Positions 8,989 through 16,846 of a stretch of 64,000 nucleotides of DNA are shown piece after piece. The translations under genes and the position numbers were made by a program. The notes beneath the pieces are model-generated. The model ran no database searches. It was not told where the DNA came from and was given only the letters and a program-made list of their open reading frames with translations. The stretch comes from an uncultured Flavobacteriaceae bacterium (lineage in GTDB: Bacteria > Bacteroidota > Bacteroidia > Flavobacteriales > Flavobacteriaceae): NCBI GenBank assembly GCA_937944485.1, contig CALDYU010000025.1, forward strand, positions 62,001-126,000, in the 5' to 3' direction. Within the stretch, counting starts at the first letter, position 1. The number at the start of each line of letters is the position of its first letter.

Positions 8989-11115
8989 ATGAACTTATAT
9001 TCCTTTTTAACAAAACACACCCAACTCTCTGAAAAAAGCATTGCCAATACTGTCCAACTACTAAATCAAGACTGCACCATTCCCTTTATATCTCGCTATA
9101 GAAAGGAGAAAACAGGCAATCTTGACGAAGTACAAATAGGCGCGATCGTACAATTCAAAACACAATTTGAAACCTTAGAAAAAAGAAAATTAGCCATTTT
9201 AAAGGCAATTGAAGAACAAGATGCTTTAACTAATGACCTCCGTGCTAAAATTCAGCAGACTGAAGATGTAATTAACCTTGAAGACATCTACCTCCCTTTC
9301 AAGAAAAAAAGGAAGACCAAAGCAGAGACGGCTCGAAAAAATGGATTAGAACCTCTTGCTAAAATTATCATGGCGCAAAATCATGATGAAATTGACTATG
9401 CAGCTTCGCAATATTTGAATGAACAAGTTAAAAATGAAGATGAAGCTTTGGAAGGGGCTCGGCATATTATCGCTGAATGGCTGAACGAACGCATTTCTAT
9501 CCGGAATCAAATTCGGAATCAACTGGAACGCTCTGCCATGTTAACCACCAAGGTTATTAGCACGAAGAAGGAAAGCGAAAAAGCACAAAAATTCCGTGAT
9601 TATTTCGATTGGAGCGAAGCCTTGAAACGTATTCCTTCACATCGATTACTCGCTATATTGCGTGCCGAAAATGAAGGTTTCATTAGAGTAAAGATTGAGA
9701 TCGATGAAGACTATATTCTCTCAAAAATCGTAGCGCGGGTTGTTAAATCAAACAACTCCTGTACACTACATATACAGTTAGCCATACAAGATGCGTACAA
9801 GCGATTGCTTTTTCCGTCTTTATCTAATGAACTTCTAAAAAACGCCAAAGAAAAGGCAGATGATGAAGCTATTGCGGTATTCTCTAAAAACCTAAAGCAA
9901 TTATTGCTGGGTGCTCCTTTAGGTGAAAAGCGCATTCTGGCTATTGACCCAGGGTTTCGAACAGGCTGTAAAATTGTTTGCTTGGGCGCCCAAGGCGAAC
10001 TAGAACATAATGAAACCATTTATCCGCATGCCCCTCAAAATAAAAGCACAGAGGCAATTAAAAAAATAAGTTCCCTTTGCGATGCGTATAAAATTGAAGC
10101 CATTGCCATTGGCAACGGAACAGCTTCGAGAGAAACCGAACGCCTCATAAAACGAATTCATTTTCGAAATGCTATTGCCGTTTATGTTGTTAGTGAAGCT
10201 GGGGCTTCTATCTACTCGGCATCTAAAATAGCTAGAGATGAATTTCCGAATTATGATGTTACCGTTCGCGGGGCAGTTTCTATTGGGCGGCGCTTATCAG
10301 ACCCCTTAGCAGAATTGGTTAAAATTGATGCCAAATCAATAGGCGTTGGGCAGTACCAGCATGACGTAGATCAGTCAAAACTTCGGACTTCCTTAGACAC
10401 CGTTGTTGAAAGTTGTGTAAACGCTGTCGGCGTAAATATTAATACGGCGAGTATTCCTTTATTGAGTTATGTATCTGGTATCGGTCCAAAACTGGCAGAA
10501 AATATTGTGGCTTTTCGTAATGAAAATGGTCCTTTTTTAGATCGAAAGACGATTAATAAGGTCCCGCGTTTGGGTGGAAAAGCCTTTGAACAAGGCGTTG
10601 CCTTTTTACGTATCAAAGAGGCTAAAAACCCTTTAGATGATTCTGCAGTGCATCCTGAAAGTTATAGTGTCGTTCAACAAATGGCAAAGGACAACAAAAT
10701 GCCAATTTCAGAACTAATTGGAAACAAAACCATACTCCAACAAATTGACTTAAACACCTATTGCTCTCCTACTATAGGGTTGCCAACTCTTCACGATATT
10801 ATTCAAGAACTTGAAAAACCCGGATTAGATCGTCGTGAAAAAGCGAAGGTCTTCACATTTGATCAAAATGTACGAAGTATAACCGATTTACGAGATGGAC
10901 AATTACTGCCGGGCATCGTAAATAACATTACCAATTTTGGATGCTTCGTAGATATTGGCATCAAAGAAAGCGGACTCATTCATGTTTCAAATCTTTCTGA
11001 TAGTTTCGTAAAAGATGTTAATGAACATGTACAGCTGCAACAGCAAATCATTGTTAAGGTTCTATCTGTTGATATTCCTAGAAAACGGATTCAATTGGCC
11101 TTGCATAAAAAATAA
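8989..11115 (+). CDS. tex: Tex family RNA-binding transcription accessory protein
   Basis: 708 residues, normal length for Tex. In order: an N-terminal helical domain; a YqgF/RNase-H-like domain starting RILAIDPGFRTGCK near residue 323; helix-hairpin-helix units around residues 500-545 (YVSGIGPKLAENIVAFR and NKVPRLGGKAFEQ); and a C-terminal S1 RNA-binding domain from about residue 640 (LLPGIVNNITNFGCFVDIG). Tex proteins bind nucleic acid and affect transcription. It lies between metG and the HDAC gene with 12-bp and 8-bp gaps, suggesting one transcript. Confidence 0.97.
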   Translation: MNLYSFLTKHTQLSEKSIANTVQLLNQDCTIPFISRYRKEKTGNLDEVQIGAIVQFKTQFETLEKRKLAILKAIEEQDALTNDLRAKIQQTEDVINLEDIYLPFKKKRKTKAETARKNGLEPLAKIIMAQNHDEIDYAASQYLNEQVKNEDEALEGARHIIAEWLNERISIRNQIRNQLERSAMLTTKVISTKKESEKAQKFRDYFDWSEALKRIPSHRLLAILRAENEGFIRVKIEIDEDYILSKIVARVVKSNNSCTLHIQLAIQDAYKRLLFPSLSNELLKNAKEKADDEAIAVFSKNLKQLLLGAPLGEKRILAIDPGFRTGCKIVCLGAQGELEHNETIYPHAPQNKSTEAIKKISSLCDAYKIEAIAIGNGTASRETERLIKRIHFRNAIAVYVVSEAGASIYSASKIARDEFPNYDVTVRGAVSIGRRLSDPLAELVKIDAKSIGVGQYQHDVDQSKLRTSLDTVVESCVNAVGVNINTASIPLLSYVSGIGPKLAENIVAFRNENGPFLDRKTINKVPRLGGKAFEQGVAFLRIKEAKNPLDDSAVHPESYSVVQQMAKDNKMPISELIGNKTILQQIDLNTYCSPTIGLPTLHDIIQELEKPGLDRREKAKVFTFDQNVRSITDLRDGQLLPGIVNNITNFGCFVDIGIKESGLIHVSNLSDSFVKDVNEHVQLQQQIIVKVLSVDIPRKRIQLALHKK

Positions 11116-11123
11116 TAAGTGCT

Positions 11124-12026
11124 ATGTTGAAAATAGCCTATCATCCCATTTACAAACACCCCTTGCCAGAAGGTCATCGCTTTCCGATGCTGAAGTATGA
11201 TTTGCTGCCCAAACAATTATTACATGAGGGTACTTGTATGGAGGAAAACTTTTTTGAACCTGCCATACCCAATGACAAGTACATTGTTGCAGTTCACGAC
11301 CCTGAGTATTTTTATGATTTATTGAATATTAAGATTCCACCTAGGGAAGCTCGGAAAATAGGTTTTCCGTTAACAGAAAGTTTGGTCCATCGCGAACGAA
11401 TTATTGCTGATGGCACGATGAAGGGCTGTAAATACGCCCTGGAGTACGGTATTGCAATGAATATAGCTGGCGGCACGCACCATGCTTATACCAATCGTGG
11501 CGAAGCTTTTTGCATGTTGAACGATCAGGCTATAGGAGCCAGATACCTTCAAGCAAAAGGAATGGCCAAAAAAATTCTTATTGTAGATCTAGATGTACAT
11601 CAAGGTAACGGCACGGCCGAAATCTTTCAAAACGATGCTTCTGTTTTTACCTTCTCGATGCATGGTGCAAGTAATTATCCGTTTAAAAAAGAAACTTCCG
11701 ACCTGGATATTCCTCTTGAAAAAGGCTCAAATGATACTGCCTATTTATCCATTCTAAAAGAAATACTTCCCAAATTAATCAATACAGAAAAGCCCGATTT
11801 TATTTTTTACCTCTGCGGTGTAGATGTAATTGCAACTGATAAATTAGGAACCCTTGGCATGAGTGTTCAAGGTTGCAAAGAGCGAGATGCCTTTGTTTTA
11901 GAAACTTGCCTCAAGCTTCAAATTCCTGTACAATGTAGCATGGGCGGGGGCTATTCTCCAAATATTAAAACTATAGTTGATGCCCATGCCAATACCTTCC
12001 GATTAGCGCAACAGATTTATTTTTAA
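11124..12026 (+). CDS. Histone-deacetylase-family (AcuC-like) zinc deacetylase
   Basis: 300 residues, a single catalytic domain. HDAC active-site elements are present: GGTHHAY with His119-His120 (charge-relay pair) and zinc ligands Asp157 and His159 in DLDVHQGNGTAEIF, with a third acidic ligand probably in the CGVDVIATDKLG segment. Members remove acetyl or other acyl groups from protein lysines or small amines; the substrate here cannot be read from sequence. Cytoplasmic. Starts 8 bp after tex and ends at a bidirectional terminator. Confidence 0.93.
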   Translation: MLKIAYHPIYKHPLPEGHRFPMLKYDLLPKQLLHEGTCMEENFFEPAIPNDKYIVAVHDPEYFYDLLNIKIPPREARKIGFPLTESLVHRERIIADGTMKGCKYALEYGIAMNIAGGTHHAYTNRGEAFCMLNDQAIGARYLQAKGMAKKILIVDLDVHQGNGTAEIFQNDASVFTFSMHGASNYPFKKETSDLDIPLEKGSNDTAYLSILKEILPKLINTEKPDFIFYLCGVDVIATDKLGTLGMSVQGCKERDAFVLETCLKLQIPVQCSMGGGYSPNIKTIVDAHANTFRLAQQIYF

Positions 12027-12046
12027 CAAATCATTTTATTCAAAAA

Positions 12047-12071
12047 AAGCTTCTCAGGTTTTGAGAAGCTT
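12047..12071. terminator. Bidirectional terminator between the HDAC gene and the symporter gene
   Basis: The perfect 10-bp stem AAGCTTCTCA (12047-12056) pairs with TGAGAAGCTT (12062-12071) over a 5-base loop. On the minus strand it is followed by a run of T, so it clearly ends the leftward GH36-acetyltransferase-symporter transcript. Confidence 0.85.
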
Positions 12072-12102
12072 CTTAATATTTTATCCCCTCAGGGAAAGTT
12101 AT

Positions 12103-13755
12103 TTAAAAAATCAGGTAGGTACTTAAAACTAACAACGAAATTAATATTCCAACAGCCGTAGCATATTTCCAAGGAGTCGTATCAATAACATCTGTAACCT
12201 GAGGTTTATATTCGTCTTGTTTCGGTTTTATAGCACCAACAATAAGCATTATTATAATATTCACCACAAAGAGAATACCCATAATGTGTAAAAAGTGAGG
12301 ATAGGCTTCCGCTTTAATTACAGCCAACTGATCCGCATCTGTAATTCCTGCCGCATTTGCCTGAGTCATTGCGGACTCTACCATATTCGGACCAATTCCT
12401 AACAAACTGATCAAATACATAATTACCCCTCCTATTAAAACGATCTTTGCACCTAAGGCTGGTACTTTTTTAGTTAGTACCCCAATAATAACTACTGCTA
12501 GAATCGGCACACTCAAACTACCTAAAGCCTGTTGAATATAAGAGAATAATCCGTCAGGCGCATATCGAATAAAAGGAGCTATAGACATGGAAACTACCGC
12601 CAGACCTAAGCCAAAACGTTTTCCTGCCTTTACAGCAATTTGCTCGCTTGCTTTGCGATTAAAAAATTTCTTGTACAGGTCAAAACCGAACAAGGTAGCA
12701 CTACTATTCAATAAGCTATTGAAAGAACTCAAAATAGCACCGAATAAAACGGCAGCAAAGAAACCTAAAAGACTACCGGGTAATACTCTACGAACTAGTT
12801 CAGGGTAAGAGGCATCAGCGTCGGTCAATTCCGCACCAAACATATTGTACGCTATAATACCAGGCAGCACTACAATAACCGGAATCAGGAATTTTACAAA
12901 AGCAGCCAACATCATTCCTTTTTGCCCTTCTGCCAAACTCTTGGCTCCAAAAACACGTTGCAAAATAGATTGATTTGTACCCCAATAATACATTTGTGCA
13001 ATCATCATTCCTGTAAAAATCGTACCCACTGGAATAGATGATGTAACATCACCAGTAACGTCAAACTTATCTTGATTTTCGATCCACAACTTTGAAAGCC
13101 CACCCATAATACTGCTATCATCACTAATCATTTTAAGTCCGAAATAAGGAATGAGCAAACCTCCAATTAATAGACCAATGGCATTTACTAAATCTGAAAC
13201 AGCTACGGCTTTAAGCCCGCCATATATGGCGTATATAATTCCGATTAAACCAATACTCCAGACACAAATCCAATAGGCTGCGGTTTCAGAAACACCAAGC
13301 GTTTCGGGTAATTCAAACATGGTAATAAAAGCCTTAGAACCTGCGTATAAAATGGTCGGCAATAATACAATTCCAAAAGCGATCAGAAACAATACGGAAA
13401 GAATTGCTTTGGTATTCTCATCAAAACGACCTTCGATAAATTCAGGAATAGTCGTAATTCCCTTTTTCATATACTTAGGTAAAAACCAAACCGCTGTTAT
13501 AATCATCGCTATGGCTGCAAGAGTTTCCCATGCCATAACCAGTATCCCTTCAGAAAAAGCTTGTCCATTTAAACCCACAATTTGTTCCGCAGATAAATTG
13601 GTCAATAATAAAGAGCCCGCTATGGTAAGTGCGCCCAAGCTACGGCCACCAAGGTAATAACCGTCAGCAGTACTTTCATTCGTACTTCTAGTTGAATACC
13701 AAGCAACTATTGCTACAAGAGCTGTAAAACCTATAAAACTGAGAATTGCAAGCAT
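12103..13755 (-). CDS. Sodium:solute symporter (SSS family), sugar-type
   Basis: 550 residues with about 13-14 hydrophobic segments spread over the whole length. The N terminus YYLGGRSLGALTIAGSLLLTNLSAEQ carries the signature of SGLT-like carriers (GGR near the first helix, then the SLLLTNLSAEQ sodium-site helix), and GMMIAQMYYWGTNQSILQRVFGA is a typical later helix of sugar/inositol members. It imports a small solute with Na+ across the inner membrane. It is the last gene of a leftward three-gene unit after GH36 and an acetyltransferase (24-bp gap), so galactose or a galactoside released by GH36 is the likely substrate (inference). Confidence 0.93.
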   Translation of the reverse strand: MLAILSFIGFTALVAIVAWYSTRSTNESTADGYYLGGRSLGALTIAGSLLLTNLSAEQIVGLNGQAFSEGILVMAWETLAAIAMIITAVWFLPKYMKKGITTIPEFIEGRFDENTKAILSVLFLIAFGIVLLPTILYAGSKAFITMFELPETLGVSETAAYWICVWSIGLIGIIYAIYGGLKAVAVSDLVNAIGLLIGGLLIPYFGLKMISDDSSIMGGLSKLWIENQDKFDVTGDVTSSIPVGTIFTGMMIAQMYYWGTNQSILQRVFGAKSLAEGQKGMMLAAFVKFLIPVIVVLPGIIAYNMFGAELTDADASYPELVRRVLPGSLLGFFAAVLFGAILSSFNSLLNSSATLFGFDLYKKFFNRKASEQIAVKAGKRFGLGLAVVSMSIAPFIRYAPDGLFSYIQQALGSLSVPILAVVIIGVLTKKVPALGAKIVLIGGVIMYLISLLGIGPNMVESAMTQANAAGITDADQLAVIKAEAYPHFLHIMGILFVVNIIIMLIVGAIKPKQDEYKPQVTDVIDTTPWKYATAVGILISLLVLSTYLIF

Positions 13756-13779
13756 ATGATATAATTTAAAATTAGTTGG

Positions 13780-14340
13780 TTATGGGTTATCTATTTCTTT
13801 GATGAATTTACAAGGATTACCTGCAGCAAAAACGTTAGGTGGTACATCTTTGGTAACTACCGATCCTGAGCCTATAACACTATTTTCACCTATAGTCACA
13901 CCTGGGTTTATAATCGCCCCTGCACCAATCCATACGTTGTCGCCAATGCTAATGGGCTTTGCATACTCTTTTCCTGAATTTCGGGCTTCAGCTTCTAATG
14001 GATGTGTAGCCGTCATTATCATTACAGAGGGTGCCAGCATTACATTTTTACCAATATGCACAGGGGCAACATCTAATATAGTACAATCAAAATTTGCATA
14101 GGCATTTTCACCCCAATAAATATTGTACCCGTAATCACATTTAAAGGAATTTTCAATTAAAAATCGGTCTCCCGTTTCTGCAAATAGTTCTTTGAAAATA
14201 TGTCTTCGTTGACGTTCTTTATCTTGTGGTATTTCTTCTAATTTTCTCAGCAGGGCTCGGGCATGAAGTCTCCCTCGCACCAACTCTTTATCCATTGGGT
14301 CATATAACATACCCTGAATCATTTTTTCCTTTTCAGTCAT
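13780..14340 (-). CDS. Maltose/galactoside O-acetyltransferase-type left-handed beta-helix enzyme
   Basis: 186 residues. The N-terminal helical segment MTEKEKMIQGMLYDPMDKEL is diagnostic of the Maa/LacA group. It is followed by hexapeptide repeats (IGKNVMLAPSVMIMT, IGDNVWIGAGAIINPGVTIG, ENSVIGSGSVVTKDVPP) that build the left-handed beta-helix. The catalytic His is expected in the ATHPLE loop near residue 111. The enzyme transfers acetyl from acetyl-CoA to a sugar hydroxyl. It sits between GH36 (74-bp gap) and the symporter (24-bp gap), suggesting acetylation of a sugar imported or released by this locus. Cytoplasmic. Confidence 0.93.
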   Translation of the reverse strand: MTEKEKMIQGMLYDPMDKELVRGRLHARALLRKLEEIPQDKERQRRHIFKELFAETGDRFLIENSFKCDYGYNIYWGENAYANFDCTILDVAPVHIGKNVMLAPSVMIMTATHPLEAEARNSGKEYAKPISIGDNVWIGAGAIINPGVTIGENSVIGSGSVVTKDVPPNVFAAGNPCKFIKEIDNP

Positions 14341-14414
14341 CTCTTTGAATACCCTTTATGCTTAAAGAAAGTGCTACAAGATAACATTTTGCACGAAATA
14401 CCTAAGTGCTATTG

Positions 14415-16181
14415 CTACACTTTATCAGCGATTAAAATACCACAAGGAGGAATAGCTATTTCTATAAGCCCTTTTGCAAACGCTATCTTTGCGTTTGAAA
14501 CTATATTTCCTTTGCAATCATAGACGTTGCAATTATAACTTCCGAGGTCTTGCGTATTGCGAATAGCTATTTGATTGGCAATTTGACCATTATGTATATG
14601 TATATGTTGATCTGGATGTTCTATTGTAGTAACCAATTCTTCGTAAACACCTATAATAGTTGTATCACCTTTAGACACTCTCTGAGTGGGATAATTCGCT
14701 AGCGGTTTGGATGGAACGAAATAACCATTCATTAAAGTATCCTTGTTCTCATTCCAATATTCTGTGTAAAATTTCACCATTTCAATATGCGAAGTAGGTG
14801 CATCTTGTAACCTAATAGATAATTGCGGTACTCCGAACAAAATATTAATCAATTGTAGTCCTGCTACTTCTACAGTTTCATCTTTATGCCAAGTAACCAT
14901 ATCGGCGTGCACTGCAGTGTCACCAGATAACATTCGAATATCTGCAATACGAATACGATTCATTACGGCATCACCTGGGCAGTCAAAAGCACGAAACATA
15001 TTGCCAAACTTTCGCATGGCTGGACCCGTATATTTCTGACGAAATTCAATAAAGACATCTGATTTGATCGCTTTTAGCTGACTAATAACATCTGTTAATA
15101 AGCGATCTACAGCCTCGTTGATTGAGGCATAATCACGCCCATTATCTGCTCCTGAAGGCGTGTCTTTATAGTTGCGGAAATCATCAATAAAATCAAGTTT
15201 AAATCCGTCTAAATTCCAGTCTCTTAAAGCATTTGTATAAAGTTGAATTAAATGTGCTCTAACTTCAGGATAACGTGGGTCAAAAACAGGAGCCCAACGA
15301 TGGTCTTCGGTCAAGAATTTTCCTTTAAATTTTTGATACGCCATTGATTTTTTTCCGCAAAAAGGTACTGAATACCAAATGGCCGCCTTCATTTGAGTAG
15401 CATGAATTTTTTTAATTAAAGCCCCTATTTCAGGAAATCGTTCTGGTTGCCAATCCCCTGTATAATCATACCCGCGATTAGAATCATTTGTTTGCCAACC
15501 ATCATCAATTATTATAGCTTTATATCCTAATTGGTAGGCGCGTTGACATTCACTTACTAGAAGTTCTTCTTCTAAGTTTTGGTGAAACTGATACCAAGTA
15601 GAGTAAACTGGTTGTTTAGCAATATCTGGTACCATAGTAGGTTGTAGTGATTCAAAAGTTTCCCACCATTTAGATACATCCCTCAGGCAATCAGAAAAAT
15701 GAATATTTCTAAAATCAATTCGCAATTGTGTTTTAAATCTTGTTAAGGGTTTTTCTTTTTCTTTAAAAAAAGTAACATGACAATAAAAATGATTGTCCTC
15801 TTCGCGAAGCAGCGCATTCATCTCTACTGTATTGATAGGATTAGCACATGAAAAAGTTATGACGTTCGCATCATTGTTTCCGAAAAGACTAATTACAGGA
15901 GCGTCGACAGAAATTCTAGATTCCATGTGATCTAACTCCCAATCAGCTTGAATGCGCTTTGAGAAATCTGTAGTTGGTTTCCAGATTCCTTTTACATTGA
16001 TGTTCTTAATTTTCCATTTTAAGGATATCGCATTAGGAAATACTTCATTTTCAGCATCGACTTCAAAGTCAAATACATGAATCTTATCAGAAAACATAAC
16101 TTCTCTTAAAGAAGTTTTCACATTAGAATCAGCACCCTCAATGCTAATTTCTATGGGTTCTTTTATGCGGGTACTTATCAT
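14415..16181 (-). CDS. GH36-type alpha-galactosidase-like glycoside hydrolase
   Basis: 588 residues. An N-terminal beta-sandwich of about 180 residues is followed by a (beta/alpha)8 barrel starting PVYSTWYQFHQNLEE. Barrel landmarks are YKAIIIDDGWQ, MKAAIWYSVPFCG and DGFKLDFIDDF; Asp330 in KLDFID is at the nucleophile position of GH36/GH27 enzymes. The second acid is expected in the AFDCPGDAVMN segment. No signal peptide is visible, so cytoplasmic. It heads a leftward operon and shares a 665-bp divergent promoter region with susC, linking the two transcripts. Exact specificity (alpha-galactoside or a related sugar) is not settled by sequence. Confidence 0.88.
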   Translation of the reverse strand: MISTRIKEPIEISIEGADSNVKTSLREVMFSDKIHVFDFEVDAENEVFPNAISLKWKIKNINVKGIWKPTTDFSKRIQADWELDHMESRISVDAPVISLFGNNDANVITFSCANPINTVEMNALLREEDNHFYCHVTFFKEKEKPLTRFKTQLRIDFRNIHFSDCLRDVSKWWETFESLQPTMVPDIAKQPVYSTWYQFHQNLEEELLVSECQRAYQLGYKAIIIDDGWQTNDSNRGYDYTGDWQPERFPEIGALIKKIHATQMKAAIWYSVPFCGKKSMAYQKFKGKFLTEDHRWAPVFDPRYPEVRAHLIQLYTNALRDWNLDGFKLDFIDDFRNYKDTPSGADNGRDYASINEAVDRLLTDVISQLKAIKSDVFIEFRQKYTGPAMRKFGNMFRAFDCPGDAVMNRIRIADIRMLSGDTAVHADMVTWHKDETVEVAGLQLINILFGVPQLSIRLQDAPTSHIEMVKFYTEYWNENKDTLMNGYFVPSKPLANYPTQRVSKGDTTIIGVYEELVTTIEHPDQHIHIHNGQIANQIAIRNTQDLGSYNCNVYDCKGNIVSNAKIAFAKGLIEIAIPPCGILIADKV

Positions 16182-16257
16182 TGGTGAGGAAATTTATGTA
16201 TTTAGATTAGGTTGAGCAAAATAATGTTGTCGAATATAAGCAAGTCCTTTTAATTAT

Positions 16258-16274
16258 TATGATATTCTATGCTA
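16258..16274 (+). promoter_or_regulatory. Operator-like repeat, copy 1 (GH36 side)
   Basis: TATGATATTCTATGCTA, 77 bp upstream of the GH36 start. It is embedded in a larger 12-bp-arm inverted repeat (TATTATGATATT...AATATCATAATA). Identical over 17 bases to copy 2. Confidence 0.65.
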
Positions 16275-16370
16275 TAATATCATAATATTGCAAAAAAGTA
16301 ATAATTCAATAAGTCAAGTTCATTATTACTCTATATTTAGTATAACAGCCGAGAAAGTTATATGAACATA

Positions 16371-16401
16371 AAAGCCAAGTCATATTTAATCACTTGGCTT
16401 T
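16371..16401. terminator. Terminator-like hairpin in the divergent region
   Basis: AAAGCCAAGT (16371-16380) pairs perfectly with ACTTGGCTTT (16392-16401) around an 11-base AT loop. It lies between the two operator groups and could insulate the divergent transcripts or act in a leader RNA. Confidence 0.6.
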
Positions 16402-16451
16402 TCAAACAACTTAAAATTTACTCAACTAACTCAACACAAAAATATAAATAC

Positions 16452-16468
16452 TATGATATTCTATGCTA
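16452..16468 (+). promoter_or_regulatory. Operator-like repeat, copy 2
   Basis: An exact 17-base copy of TATGATATTCTATGCTA in the same orientation as copy 1, 194 bp further right, in the middle of the divergent region. Confidence 0.65.
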
Positions 16469-16731
16469 CATATCAAAAATAACATAAATTTTGACATTAC
16501 AATAATATTATCCCCTAAAAATTAGATTTACTCAATTTTTATGACTGTCCAAAAAGCAAGCTTTTTTGCAATAAACCAGAAATAAGTCATCACCTACATA
16601 CCATCTATGATAAACTGATTCAAGCAGTCTTTAAAATAAGATCAGAAATATATATCTTATAATTAGGAGGCAATTTAATATTGAAATGCTAATTTTTTAT
16701 CTTTTAATGTATTATATAAGTATTTTTATAT

Positions 16732-16739
16732 TACATTTG
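16732..16739 (+). promoter_or_regulatory. Bacteroidota -7 element, susC promoter
   Basis: TACATTTG matches TAnnTTTG. Transcription would start near 16746, giving a leader of about 100 bases before susC. The -33 region is weak, as expected for a regulated promoter. Confidence 0.5.
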
Positions 16740-16745
16740 ACATAG

Positions 16746-16762
16746 TAGCATAGTGTATCATA
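16746..16762 (-). promoter_or_regulatory. Operator-like repeat, copy 3 (over the susC start site)
   Basis: The reverse complement reads TATGATACACTATGCTA, matching copies 1 and 2 at 15 of 17 positions. It lies directly downstream of the predicted susC -7 element, where a bound repressor would block transcription. Confidence 0.6.
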
Positions 16763-16846
16763 GCATCATGATAAAATGCCCATTAAAATGTGTTGATTAT
16801 TTCCCAACACTTTCGACATTAAGTAACTAACTTAAACTATTTAATT

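Larger units (their letters stand above)
16182..16846. promoter_or_regulatory. Divergent GH36/susC regulatory region
   Basis: 665 bp without a gene. It holds three copies of a 17-bp operator-like sequence, one long inverted repeat around the first copy (16255-16266 with 16276-16287), a terminator-like hairpin (16371-16401) and a -7 element for susC. The AT content is very high. The layout suggests one regulator controlling both directions. Confidence 0.75.
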
